Notes under the pieces: generated by a model
Databases searched by the model: none
What the model saw: the letters and a program-made list of their open reading frames with translations, nothing else
What the model was told of the DNA's origin: nothing
Assembly: GCA_903813345.2 (NCBI GenBank)
Contig: CAIIXF020000001.1
Location: 22,959,915-23,023,914, forward strand
DNA length: 64,000 bases
Direction of reading: 5' to 3'
Source of the DNA: Owenia fusiformis
Taxonomy: Eukaryota > Annelida > Polychaeta > Sabellida > Oweniidae
Shown here: positions 11,648 to 22,535 of the stretch, piece after piece
Layout of the letters: each line of letters begins with the position of its first letter
Position numbering within the stretch: the stretch's first letter is position 1
Translations under genes and position numbers: made by a program

Positions 11648-14600
11648 ATGGCAAAACGGAAACATGCTGATGTTCAAAATAGCACTTCTAAAAAGAAAAC
11701 CAAGGAAGATATTATACTCCCTGCCTCAAGATCGTCCGACGAACCTGTAGAAAAGAAGGTACTCTAGCAATGTACTTGCAGTGATACTTTGGTTTTACAA
11801 AAGTTTGCATTCTTTTTTAATTTTAAAATTTTTCAACTTTGAAAGTGGGCGATAATGGAGTCATTATCAAAATTTTCTGTATGTAAAATCTTCTGAAAAT
11901 CTTTATGTATCATAATATATTCATCATCATCATCATCATCATCAGGTTTAGGAGAATTTGGAGGCTTCAGCCTGTAATGTTCTCCCATCTGTACTAATTT
12001 ATTTAACTGAATAGGGATAGGGAAAGTGCTATTGCTCACTAGAGTCCATTTCACTGCTTCAGTTCGTCAGTAGAACGGCAAAAGTAAGAAATTGGGAGAC
12101 CATTGTGCAATAATATATGGAAAATTATATTCATAATGTACATGAATGACATTTGTATATCTTGGATTGCTTCTAGTTTGGCTTATAAAGTGTGTGGCCT
12201 CTTATATTTGGATGTTTCTCTGCCATGTTATTTTCAATAAGATTAACATGGCTGAAATTCTTCAAATTACAAGACGGCACAGGCTTATTGCACAAAAAAC
12301 TAAGAAATCTGAAATATACAAATGTCATACATGTACATTATGAATATACTTTTCCATATATTATTGCACAATAGTCTCCCAATTTCTTATTTTTGCCGTT
12401 CTACTGACGAACTGAAGCAGTGAAATGGACTCTAGTGACTATTGTATATATCTGAGTGCCACGTCCTGTCTTAGAGGGTCTTGAAGCGGGAAACTGAGGG
12501 GGCATCAATAACATCCTGGGGTAGAGAGTTCCAGTTGTCTACAATCCTGGTACTGAAGGCATTCTTTCTTAGTTCCAGTCTAGTCTGTGGATTTCTTATT
12601 TTGTGGGTATGTCCTCTTGTTGGTAATGTTGACTTTTTGAAGAACTGGTCTATTTTCAAATTGTAGATTCCATTCATTATCTTGTACACTTCTATCATAT
12701 CTCCCCGGCGTTTCCTCCTATAACTCAGGGAATATAACTTGAGCCTCTGGAGCCTCTCATGATAGGGGAGATGTTTCAAAGTTGGAACCAATTTAGTTGC
12801 TCTCCTTTGGACGTCTTCCACTTTGTTAATGTCCATTTGGTATCTTGGGTGCCATACTGAATTTCCATATTCAAGATATATATTGAACAACATCTCAGAA
12901 CACCAGTGTGTTACACATCCATGTTCATGCAAGCATATTCCATTCAAAAAGCTAAGTAACTTACCATGAATTACTCACGTCGAGAGCTACCATGTTAGAT
13001 TTTGAAAGTATAGCTCTCCATCGTGAGGATCTCCAGCCTGAAGAATTGTGACATCTAAATTTGATCAGCGCCAGTCAGCGGCTTACTGTTTGTCTCAAAC
13101 TGTAGCCTACATATGGGCTCATATTATGTGTCTACTTTCCCCGTGCATATAGGATCGCGGATGTGCTTCTATGGCGATCAGGAGTTCTAATCGTTTTTTG
13201 TTCGATACACATTTCCAATATGGCGGTTAAACGGAAATATTATCGACGCATGCGCAACTTGGGAAACGTCAAGCCGCCATATTGAATATACCTGGCCAAA
13301 ACTTTTGACACGACCAATAAAATAAAGTCCTGATCGATACATAGGGCAGTGAGACGTTCTATAGTTGAGCTGAATGAAACATCTAAGTAGCTCTCGACGG
13401 GAGTAAACCATGAACTGTTCCATCAAAAAGATAATATGCAAGAAGCAATGGCTGTTCAGGAAATCCAAAAGCACCAACAAGAAAGAAGACTGAGCCCTCT
13501 ACAAACAACTGGGAAATGATATTTCCAAAGCCCATGCCAGCTCACACCACACCTACAGAGCTTGTCTGGAAAGTAGAAGTTGCGCCCCTTCTCCAGATAA
13601 CTTTTAGCAGATGGAGTTGTTCCCAAAGACTGGACTCTGGCTAATGTCACAGCCATCTTCAAGAAAGGTGATCCAACAAGTACCGCCAACTACAGACTGG
13701 TAACAGTTACTGGTCCATGTATCTCTAACATCTATACCCTTCCACCAAATTACATGTAATTAAGGTTCAGCTGGAAAGTAACATTTTGGTAAAAAATTGC
13801 TATACCTGCACATGTTATTTTCTGGTACAAAATTAAGTATGAAGGCATGTGTGTATTTCCTTGCTTTTTCAGGAAAGTATCATTACATTGTCTACTTTTA
13901 GTAAACCTGGAAAACCAGGTCAATGGTAGCTCCTGTGTTGTTTGGAAACTTTGAAAGAAAATTTAGAAAAATAGAAAGTGTGAAATATCAGAATTTCCTT
14001 GAGTTCCCATTGAAGTATTACCAGACCAAGACCTGAATCACAGAATGGCTGACTAACAGAATGCAGAAAGTAGTTGTAAATGGAGAAACATTAAAACCAG
14101 CCAAGGTAGCATCTAGCTGCAGGCACTGTGCTTGGTCCTTAGATGTTTCTGCTCTATATCAATGACACTGGGGATGGCATCACTGTTTACTCTACCAGAC
14201 CATCGGGTCACCAAACTAAGATAGTGGGCTGAGCGGTGGCAGATGGACTTCAATGGCAAAGACCTGGCGCATACATCATGAAAGGCCAAGTACTCCAGGA
14301 TGTACCCCATAACCCCTCCCTTGGTTTGAAACTTGAGACTGACATAAACTGTAGAACTAGAGGCAATACTGCCAATTTAGATTTTTCTGATTTGGTTTTT
14401 ATGCATGTTCAAAAATGAATCTGCTTTATTCCTTCTTCTTCTTCTTTTTCCTCTTACACAATGTTCTTGTGATGAGCACTATTGTGCTGCCATCGGTTAC
14501 TTGCTACAGTTTTGACAATTTTGACAACACATGTACCTTTCTAGGAAAGAGAGAGAGATGTATGTATATTAAATGTACATATATTTACAGTTTCATTAAA

Positions 14601-17600
14601 TAGTCACTATCCTTTATTTATGATTCCTTTGTCTTGAACCATTTGGTTTCATCAATAAATCTCTGGAAACTTTCAAGGATTTTTAGGTCCGTGTTCAATT
14701 GGACTGTTCATGGCTACGAGAAAGTATAACATTATCGACTGTCTATCCTTTGCTCCTAATGAAAGATAGACAGTTCATCCCTTGGTAGAGTGAATGGTAC
14801 ACATTCAAGCAGTGTATACAAGTGTATTTCAAATAAAGTGAACCAAATAAGTGAACTTGGCACAGATTGCCATTTATGGAGTTAAAAAAACAACAAAAAA
14901 AAAATATTAGTTGTTTCAGAAAGTTACGCGTTTTCTTTCAGTCAAGATGGATCAACAAAGAGCGGGTGTTAATCTTCAGCTCAAGGGGAGTGTCATACCA
15001 GGCAAGACACCTCATGAATGATCTGAAGAACCTCATGCCACATTCTAAAGGAGGTGAGTAACCAAAATGCCCAATTCCAAGGGAGGGGATTGATCATATT
15101 GCCCCATTCCAAAGGATGTCTATCACTTAACCAAATGAGGTGAGTAACCATTATCCCAAATTCCAAAGGAGGCAAGTAAACATTATGTGTCATTTCAAAG
15201 GATGTTGGTAAAGATAATGCCCTTATAGTAGGCAAGTAACCCTAATGCCCCATTCCAAATGAGGTGAGTAACCATAAAGTCACATCAAAGCATGCAAATG
15301 ATCCTATCATAATGCTCCATTCCAAAGTAGGCAAGTAACCCTAATGCCCCATTCCAAAGGAGGCTAGTAATCATGATGTCACTAATACCAAAGCAGGTCA
15401 AAATACTAGTACCTCATTCCATGAAGGCAAGTAACTCAAATGCACCATTTCATACTCCATATCAGATGAGTAACCATAATGCCCCATTTCAAAGGAGGTA
15501 TACAACCATTATGCCACATTCCAAAGGGGGTGAGTAGCCATACTGCCAAATTAAAGAGCATTATTCCACATTCTTAATGAGAAGTTTATTTTCTTTAAAT
15601 GATTTATAAAATGCTCTCGAAAAATAGAATGAAACTTATGTGAGAAATCTTTTTCAGATACCAAGATGGATAGAAAAGACAAGTTGTTTGTAATAAATGA
15701 GGCAAGTTATTATTTTTTTAATTTCGTGATATCACATTTACATAAAAGTTACATCTCATATTTTGTTATTAAAACTGTTTATCAGCTAAACCAAAAATAT
15801 TCAAATATCTTGTATTGAAATGAACAGATATTATATTTTTGTCATATATCACACATTTTAAATGTTATGATTATCAAACTCAAAAAGACAATTCAAGTTC
15901 CATTTTTTCCATATTGTGTATAATTGGATCTTCAATCTTCCCAAAAGTAGCGTTTCAGAAACTTGTATTGTTTCAAAATGGTGACATTTTCACCTTGTGA
16001 GTACCCATGTTACTATTTATAAATGTTGTTTTCTTTTGTTTTAGATGTGTGAGATGAAAAACTGTAATAAATGCTTATTTTTTGAAATGAAGAAAAAACA
16101 AGATTTATATATGTGGTAAGTTGAACATTTTTTTTGTTCAGTTGTTACAATTTTTTAAGAAGGTATGAAAATATGATTGCATGAGATATGAATTATAATC
16201 TTGAATACCCTCTTCTAAATTTCATGATAGTTTTTTAATTTCATGATGTTTTTCTATCTTGTAGCTTTGTATAATAATAATTTTATGTTATTTGAAAATC
16301 ATCTGAAAATGTTATCCTTATATACCTACTATACCTTTCACATTGAAATACTAAAAAATTTTAGGATAACTGGTGTTCCAAGTTGTTCTTTCAGTATTAC
16401 AAAAACAATTTACATTTTACGATATCTGGTGTTCCGAGTTGTTCTTTCAGTATTAAAAAACTATTTTACATTTTAGGATATCTGGTGTTCCTAGGGGTCC
16501 ATCTGGCAAGTTTTTGGTGGAGAATGTTCACACAATGGAAGAGCTGAAAATGACGGGAAACTGTTTAAAAAGTTCAAGACCTTTGCTGTCTTTTGATGAG
16601 GTAAATAGTCCATCACTTCAGAAAATATAGTCAAAATTAATACCGAAAAACATTTGCATGAGAACACATTTTGAACAATATTGAATAATGGTAAGGCGGG
16701 TTTGGAAATGCCCCATAGAAAGCTAATAATAAGGCTCATAATAAGGTAATGATGTGTGTCAAAATGGTAATGAAATTGACTTTGAAAATGTTGTCTCTGA
16801 TATTGTGACTTAAGTTGTTTTTTAATTGTTATTTATACATAATTTTACAGAAGTTTGAAACGGAACCACAGTATGCCTTAATGAAGGAACTATTAATACA
16901 AGTAAGTTCTTCATCACATTAATGCAATTTGCTTTCTTTCATGAGATATTTGTGTTTGTTAAATGATAGCAGGATGATCTCACATCCATAACAATTTAAT
17001 TTTTAGATGTTTTAAAACTTTCATTTGGTGTTGGTACATGTTCATGATATATGAACTGGTTTTCTTTTATCCAGATGGAAAGTTGATGGTGAATGAAATA
17101 TAGCTTCTGCGGTTCTTTATGGGTTATACATGTCGTGAGAAAAAAGCTATCACTTTTGGACACATAGTGTTAATACCTTGCTATACAGTCCATCTGTACA
17201 TTCGTCAATCTGTTTCTGTCTGGGTGACAGCAAAATATCAATTTCTTAAAATTTTGGTCTTTTGTAACTTAAAATACATTTTGTTTTGAGGTGTCGGAAT
17301 TTTTGTTCATAATCTCCTACTTTATTTCTCCATTAGTTCTGAATCTTATATAATAATGTAATTGTACATGTGTTCCAGACATTCAGCACACCTAATCATC
17401 ACCCCAAGAGTCAGCCATTCACAGATCATGTTTTCACATTCTCAATAATGGACAATAGAATTTGGTTCAGAAACTATCAGATTTTAGAGGAAGATGGATC
17501 ATTAGCAGAAATAGGTAAGAAACAACCTTTCCAATACATCCAAACCATTTTAAAGCAAAGAAACTACAGGGTATAATGGCTACATTCACGTTGTCACCAT

Positions 17601-19112
17601 TCACGATGTCACCCTTTGCAGGCTGCAACATTTGTAAAGAAAATTGAAAATTTCTGCTATGAAATTGTAAGGATTGACATCTTAACCAATAAATAAGATG
17701 ATTTACTGGAACCATGGATTGGTCTATTGTTTGATATTTTCTGAGCTTGATTCCTAATGTTCGTATTGCTATATGTGATGTATGGAGTGTCTAAGGACTG
17801 GTGGCCCATAACTGGTTTATGCTTTTAAGTCTCTATATCACATTAAAGAAAGAGCATGGAGGCTCTTCAAGATGTTGTCTCTGGTGCTGTCTTTTAGTAT
17901 TTTAACCTATAAAGTCAAAAATAGCGATGAGCTTTTACTCATTGAAAATGAGGGTAATCCAATTTGATATCTGTCGACTGTCGTGTACATATCTGATTCG
18001 ATACAGATGTTATGAGATTATCATTCAATAATGTATGGTGTTTATATTTTTTAATGATTTCAGGTCCAAGATTTGTTCTGAATCCAATCAGGATCTTTGA
18101 GGGCAGCTTTGGTGGGCCCACCTTGTATCAGAATCCTCACTATGTCTCCCCTAATGAAGTAAGTTAAACAAATATTATACATTTGTACGAGTATCTTTTG
18201 TAGCCTATAGCACCATGTCACAAGTGGTGACATAAAGTACTGTTATTGGCTCCGACTTTTTGTGGCCAGGTGTCACCATTTGGCATCTGTAACAAATAGC
18301 ACGTTGCGACATTTTGCATGTTTATGCCTTGTGTGGTTTTTATGCTTACACAATCTGAATGGTCTCAAATGGAACTTTTGTGAGAGTTTGGAATATCACT
18401 TGTGTAAGATGCACTGATACAAGTACTTACCCCATTAGAATCAAATGTCTTGTATGAATTTGTAATGCATTGAATTGCATTGATATCAATACATTTTTGC
18501 TGCTTGTTAACAATAGCATTATCATGGGGATAAATCTGTATACCATATGGGCCATTGGATAAATCTGTACACCATATGGGCCATTGGATAAATCTGTATA
18601 CCATATGGGCAATTGGATAAATATGTACACCATATGGGCCATTGGATAAATCTGTATACCATATGGGCCATTGGATAAATCTGTACACCATATGGGCTAT
18701 TGGATAAATCTGTACACCATATGGGCCATTGGATAAATCTGTACACCATATGGGCCATTGGATAAATCTGTACACCATATAGACCATTGGATAAATCTGT
18801 ATACCATATTGGCCATTGGATAAATCTGTATACCATATGGGCCATCGGATAAATCTGTATACCATATAGGCCATTGGATAAATCTGTATACCATCTGGGC
18901 CATTGGATAAATATGTATACCATATGGGCCATTAGATAGATCTGTATACCATATTTGTTGTTCATTTTCAGTATCGACGAAGCTTAAAATCAAAGTCAGC
19001 TTACAAATACTTAGATCACAGACAAGCCAAGGATTCCCGAAAACAGCGCACTAGTAAGACTACCTACAATGCTGATAAAACTGAGGATGTTTTCAAAACT
19101 TCAACAGATTAG
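11648..19112 (+). CDS. BRIX1: Ribosome biogenesis protein BRX1 (BRIX1), 9 exons, complete
   Basis: BRX1 is a nucleolar Brix-domain protein needed for pre-60S assembly. Coding exons: 11648-11758, 14942-15053, 15658-15701, 16045-16115, 16477-16600, 16851-16901, 17379-17514, 18064-18158, 18972-19112. Phases chain exactly to 885 nt (294 aa plus TAG). The first 37 residues are Lys-rich and divergent. The Brix domain runs from about residue 40 to 245, with conserved blocks ERVLIFSSRG, RHLMNDLKNLMPHSK, MDRKDKLFVINE, CEMKNCNKC, ELKMTGNCLK, HPKSQPFTDHVFTF, DNRIWFRNYQI and GSFGGPTLYQNPHY. The C-terminal tail is shorter than in human (353 aa). The intron after exon 3 has a GC donor (GAG|GCAAGT); all others are GT-AG. 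The ATG has a good context (CAAGATGG). An AATAAA at 19386-19391 is a likely polyadenylation signal. Confidence 0.96.
11921..11945. repeat. CAT trinucleotide microsatellite
   Basis: An uninterrupted run of about eight CAT/ATC units lies in BRIX1 intron 1. The minus-strand open frame through it (poly-Asp) has no other support as a gene. Confidence 0.8.
12035..12438. mobile_element. TIR element (MITE) in BRIX1 intron 1
   Basis: TCACTAGAGTCCATTTCACT at 12036 is answered by the reverse complement ending CTCTAGTGA at 12438. The inverted similarity extends about 110 bp inward, through TTCGTCAGTAGAACGGCAAA and AAATTGGGAGAC. A direct repeat CTATTG flanks it (12029-12034 and 12439-12444). No open frame of significance lies inside. 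Confidence 0.75.
12471..12947 (-). pseudogene. LINE-type reverse transcriptase C-terminal fragment
   Basis: A 158-codon open frame carries the tail pattern common after the RT domain of jockey/CR1-like retrotransposons: Y-G-(N)-S-V-W-H-P, then VQRRATKLV, LKHLPYHERL, LKLYSLSYRRKRRGDMIEVY and a final WNSLPQDVIDAPSV. The catalytic RT region is missing upstream (beyond 12947), where another inverted-repeat element begins. It lies antisense in BRIX1 intron 1 and is a dead 5'-truncated copy. Confidence 0.8.
12964..13421. mobile_element. TIR element in BRIX1 intron 1
   Basis: The left arm CATGAATTACTCACGTCGAG at about 12965 pairs with a right arm ending GAGTAAACCATG near 13421; both contain CGTCGAGAGCTAC, an exact inverted 13-mer. 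It separates two LINE relics of opposite orientation. Target duplication and exact edges are unclear. Confidence 0.6.
13440..14240 (+). pseudogene. LINE reverse transcriptase relic, interrupted by a MITE
   Basis: Broken reading frames give RT blocks in the right order. Around 13600-13720 the frame reads VPKDWTLANVTAIFKKGD followed by TANYR, the RT motif around the conserved I-F-K-K-G. Around 14040-14200 it reads ITEWLTNRMQKVVVNGE, then a frameshifted V-P-Q-G-T-V-L-G-P and LLYIND. The piece between 13764 and about 14027 is an inserted element. Stops and frameshifts make it non-functional. It lies in BRIX1 intron 1. Confidence 0.75.
13764..14027. mobile_element. Truncated copy of a TTAA-flanked MITE, nested in the LINE relic
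   Basis: TTAA at 13760-13763 is followed by GGTTCAGCTGGAAAGTAACA. About 260 bp then match 62150-62400 closely, for example TTGCTATACCTGCACATGTT and GGTCAATGGTAGCTCCTGTG. The right half, including the second terminal repeat, is missing. TTAA targeting points to piggyBac-type mobilisation. Confidence 0.75.
15030..15560 (+). repeat. Degenerate ~35-40-bp minisatellite starting inside BRIX1 exon 2
   Basis: The unit resembles ATGCCACATTCTAAAGGAGG followed by TGAGTAACC. The first unit is the last coding part of exon 2 (codons for MPHSKG) plus its real splice donor at 15054. About a dozen diverged units follow in the intron, several keeping GGTGAGTAACC or GGCAAGTAACC. The array thus contains serial decoy donor sites. 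Confidence 0.75.
16363..16500 (+). repeat. Triplicated 3' splice-site region before BRIX1 exon 5
   Basis: A segment of about 57 bp holding ACATTTTAGGATATCTGGTG-type sequence occurs three times in tandem (about 16363, 16420 and 16476). The last copy supplies the true acceptor at 16475-16476. Copy one keeps an AG (TTTTAG|GATAACTGG); copy two has TTTTAC instead. Use of the first acceptor would read through the array in frame to a TAG at 16474-16476. Confidence 0.8.
18527..18951. repeat. 29-bp minisatellite, about 14-15 copies, in BRIX1 intron 8
   Basis: The unit reads GGATAAATCTGTATACCATA plus TGGGCCATT. Copies are well conserved, differing mainly at TATAC/TACAC and in the last bases. The array ends about 20 bp before the acceptor of exon 9 (18971). 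Because 29 is not a multiple of three and the unit has no stop on the minus strand, long overlapping minus-strand frames appear in all three phases; they are artefacts of the repeat. Confidence 0.9.
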
Positions 19113-20805
19113 TTCTATGGACGGTCAAACCTGTATGTGAACAAACCTCAATGGGAATGTCTTCATATGGGTCCCATTTTAGATATCCCATTGACAGAAC
19201 TTCTCGTTAACTGTGTGTACACATGACAATGTGAATACTGTTATAATTCAATCCAGAAGCATTCACACAATATAAATGTATATGAATCATGGTAGCAAGA
19301 TGGAGAGGTTGTTTAAACTCAAAGATTTGGATTCATCTAAACTGTATTCATAGTATACTCAAATACTGAAACTTAAGTGAATATAAATAAAAAAGGATTT
19401 AAAAAAACGTTTATTATTATGTCTCCTGAAAATGACACACCGTATTAACTACCGTCTTCCCTTTCCAAATGTCATTTATAAAAATGATCTATTGAGTATT
19501 GTTGGGAATTTTTCATAATCTGTTTGATTTACTCAAAGCAATTAGATAGTTGAACAGTAAGAGTTGCCAGCAGCAAGGAGGATTGACTCCCAGAATTGAC
19601 TCTCAATATTTTCCAACAATGAATCCAATCCTGAAGGATGTGGTGATTATTTCCTGGGATTAGAAATATTTGAAACAATATCTTCATCACTTCTTGGGTG
19701 TTCTGAAAGGATGAGTCTGGGAATGAGTCTGGGTATCGACTTAGAAAATATTGAAAATTGTAATGTCTGAAAAACCAACTCAATCACACATATTATTAAA
19801 CTTCAATATCTTATCCTTCTTCTGAGATTACAAAAATACCAATTTGTATCACAATTGATGAAGAATATTGGCATCAAAGACAGTGCATATCACTTTGTCA
19901 GAATTGAAAGAAAATCAATGGCAAATATTAAATCAATTATTTATACAAAAAGTTTGAAATATATCCTCCAAAACATTGCTTACTTTCTTTGTATAGACAT
20001 TGAATGGTATTTCTGCATAAGTGAATTGGTGTTTATCTGGGTAATCAAGGGATTATAGTCACTCAAAGTTACTGAGCATCCAGTTTTGAGACTTCAATTG
20101 TGTTGGTGAAGTTACACATATTTCAGTCAAATTCATGCTGAGCACAACATTTTGGTTTCAATTTTATAATCTCTATACATGACCCTGGTGATGAAGAGTC
20201 AGAATCAGTCAAAAAACCTAAACCGGAAAACTGTGCTCATTGTGAAAACTAAAAGTGAAACAACTTTTTTTCTGATATTTCTTACATCAAATGGCAGCCA
20301 TCTTGTTTTTCCCCCTTGAAATTAAACTAGCGGGAAATTCAAAAGTTTGAAAAAAATTGTAATCCTTAAATATATTTCAAAAATATGATTTTATTTTTAA
20401 TTCTTCAATGGGTCTTAAGTTATTTCTTCTTTGTATGTCATACATGTTGCCATTGGTGTTTTTTTCTATGATGATGACTATTTTGTTTTTGTTAAGATAC
20501 TTATTCTGACTCTCAGCAGGGGGTTAATTATGCATCAAATCTTGTGAAAAAGTAAGTATACTTATCAAATATAACTAGGACAGTAATAAAAACCATATTT
20601 CACATACATTTGACTGAGGGACCAAAAGGGCATATACCCGGACACATCCTTTTTGCTCCGAAATAAGACCTAAACTCGCGATTCAAATTCTGAGGTGAGA
20701 AGGGAAAATGGTGGCTGTTTGATTTCAAATTTTGTAATCATGACAGTAGTAATGTACCTAGAATCCATTAGGTAATGAATACATCTAGTATGTGCGGTCG
20801 GTTTT
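19113..20805. other. Intergenic, BRIX1 3' flank
   Basis: It contains the BRIX1 3' UTR to about 19410 (AATAAA at 19386). Beyond this no exon, RNA gene or repeat with clear edges was recognised. Confidence 0.5.
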
Positions 20806-20892
20806 GGATACAGGGTTTATCCCTCGGTTAATATGTGTATCTCCCTTAGTCCCTGTTGTCCCCCAGGATATCTTAGGATAAACCCTGTATCC
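20806..20892. repeat. Small hairpin repeat, 17-bp perfect arms
   Basis: GGATACAGGGTTTATCC at 20806 and its exact reverse complement GGATAAACCCTGTATCC ending at 20892 enclose about 53 bp. It resembles a minimal MITE; no target duplication is evident. Confidence 0.65.
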
Positions 20893-21235
20893 ATAACCCC
20901 CAGTACACAACCCTTATGTGTGCTGAAACTCTGAATATAATCTGAACAACGTGAATGGATCATCATATATTTGCTGCACACATATATAAAGAACGCACAC
21001 TGGTCCCAAAACGTCTTTATAACTTAATGAATGAACTTCCTTCAGAGGAAAATTATTTTCATCATTTCTACCAAGAGGTAGGTCAACATCAGTATCCAAA
21101 CATTTTACTCGCTTGTTAATAATGACATTTGGTTTCTAAAATTCGAATCAGTCAGTACATACACGGGCTCAGTGGCTAGTGAACCCCTGTGTAAATAGTA
21201 CGAGTATACAATTTAATATTTTATCATTCATCTTA

Positions 21236-21375
21236 TGCCTGGGTCACATTTGCTCTGATCCATCGGCCGGCGCCCGGCCGATTGAGTGTTTTGTTCAATA
21301 TTGTATTCAATTTTGAAGAAAAAACTCAATCGGCCGGGCGCCGTAGTGAAAATCGGAGCAAATGTGACCAAGGCA
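21236..21375. mobile_element. 140-bp MITE with TTA target duplication
   Basis: The ends TGCCTGGGTCACATTTGCTC and GAGCAAATGTGACCAAGGCA are near-perfect inverted repeats. The trinucleotide TTA flanks both sides (21233-21235 and 21376-21378), as for PIF/Harbinger elements. Inside, CAATCGGCCGGGCGCC and its complement make a second stem, so most of the element folds back on itself. Confidence 0.85.
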
Positions 21376-21378
21376 TTA

Positions 21379-22535
21379 CTCGATCGTGCTTCAGAAAGTT
21401 CAAAATGGCTACTTAACGCAAAAATTCTCAATAATTATGGCTATGTAACACTGTACTATCATATAATAAAATTTTTAGATTCATGAATAATTTGGTCGTT
21501 GGGATTTGCTACTCTGTGTAGCTGCCATTTTCTAGTTTTGTTAAGTACGGCGCCTTTGTTAATAACAATAACAATTACTGGATGGCACTTGATAATTTTG
21601 GTCCTTGGTGTTATAATAGTGAAAGGTGTTCCAAAATCGATGCAGCTCTATGCATGGTACTGAATACTAAATATAATGTGACACGAACCCTTTCTTTCTC
21701 TAGATAAGAGATTAATATATATAATAGAACAGTAGTCCTAGATATAACAATAAGTCATATGTTAGCGCAAGTTGATAAATGTTTACAACAGTCAGATAAA
21801 TAAACAAAAGATGATAAGAGATTTATTCATAGTCTTTGGTATCATATTGACAAATACAGGAATAGAGCTGTATACACACGCAATATTCGTTGATACATTG
21901 TCACGAGCTATGCATAGAAATTAAATAGATATCATACAATCAGATAGTATATTTGTAATAAATATTAGGGGATACTGTCAAAGATGTAATCTCTCCCACT
22001 CCGTTTGGTTAACGAAAACTCACCTTTTACGGATATAGTTTTAAATATCACACGAAACTTATGTTTCTTCATTTATTTTATCAACACTATCGTGTTTTAC
22101 TTTATTCTATTATCAGATAATCGTAATACATTGTCTTATCGAAGTCATGACACATCCCCTATTAGACAATAGGTGACACCTTTGATTATATTTAATTTTC
22201 GAGAGGCCACTACGTGCAAATCCACCACTAAAGGGATGTTTATAATGCTCAGGATACCATAATAATTTAATTACGGAGCAGTTTCACTTCTTAGATGATT
22301 TTTAGGCTCTTGCGCTATTGATTCACTCGTCATCATATTTGCCTGTTAGTTTCCATGGCAATATAGAAATTTGAGATCAGCAGAGTTTTGATTGGATGTC
22401 AAATTTAGATGTTAATATAGTAAGCCTGCGCTAGTTGACCAACTCCTGACTTTCCATTAATTCTTACCACAATTAGCGCTAGGAGTTCTAAGAGAAGTTC
22501 GGGATCTTCCGAGGAGGAAATCAGGAACAACTACC
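21379..22535. other. GAD upstream region
   Basis: No gene is seen. The last ~100 bp before the GAD start codon must hold 5' UTR or promoter if the ATG at 22536 is used. No TATA box at a convincing spacing was found. Confidence 0.4.

Noticed and set aside
18365-18993. Long overlapping minus-strand frames (98-169 codons) rich in Tyr, Ile, Met and Trp
   Set aside because: They are produced by a 29-bp minisatellite without stops on that strand; three phases are open at once, and the region is an intron of BRIX1.
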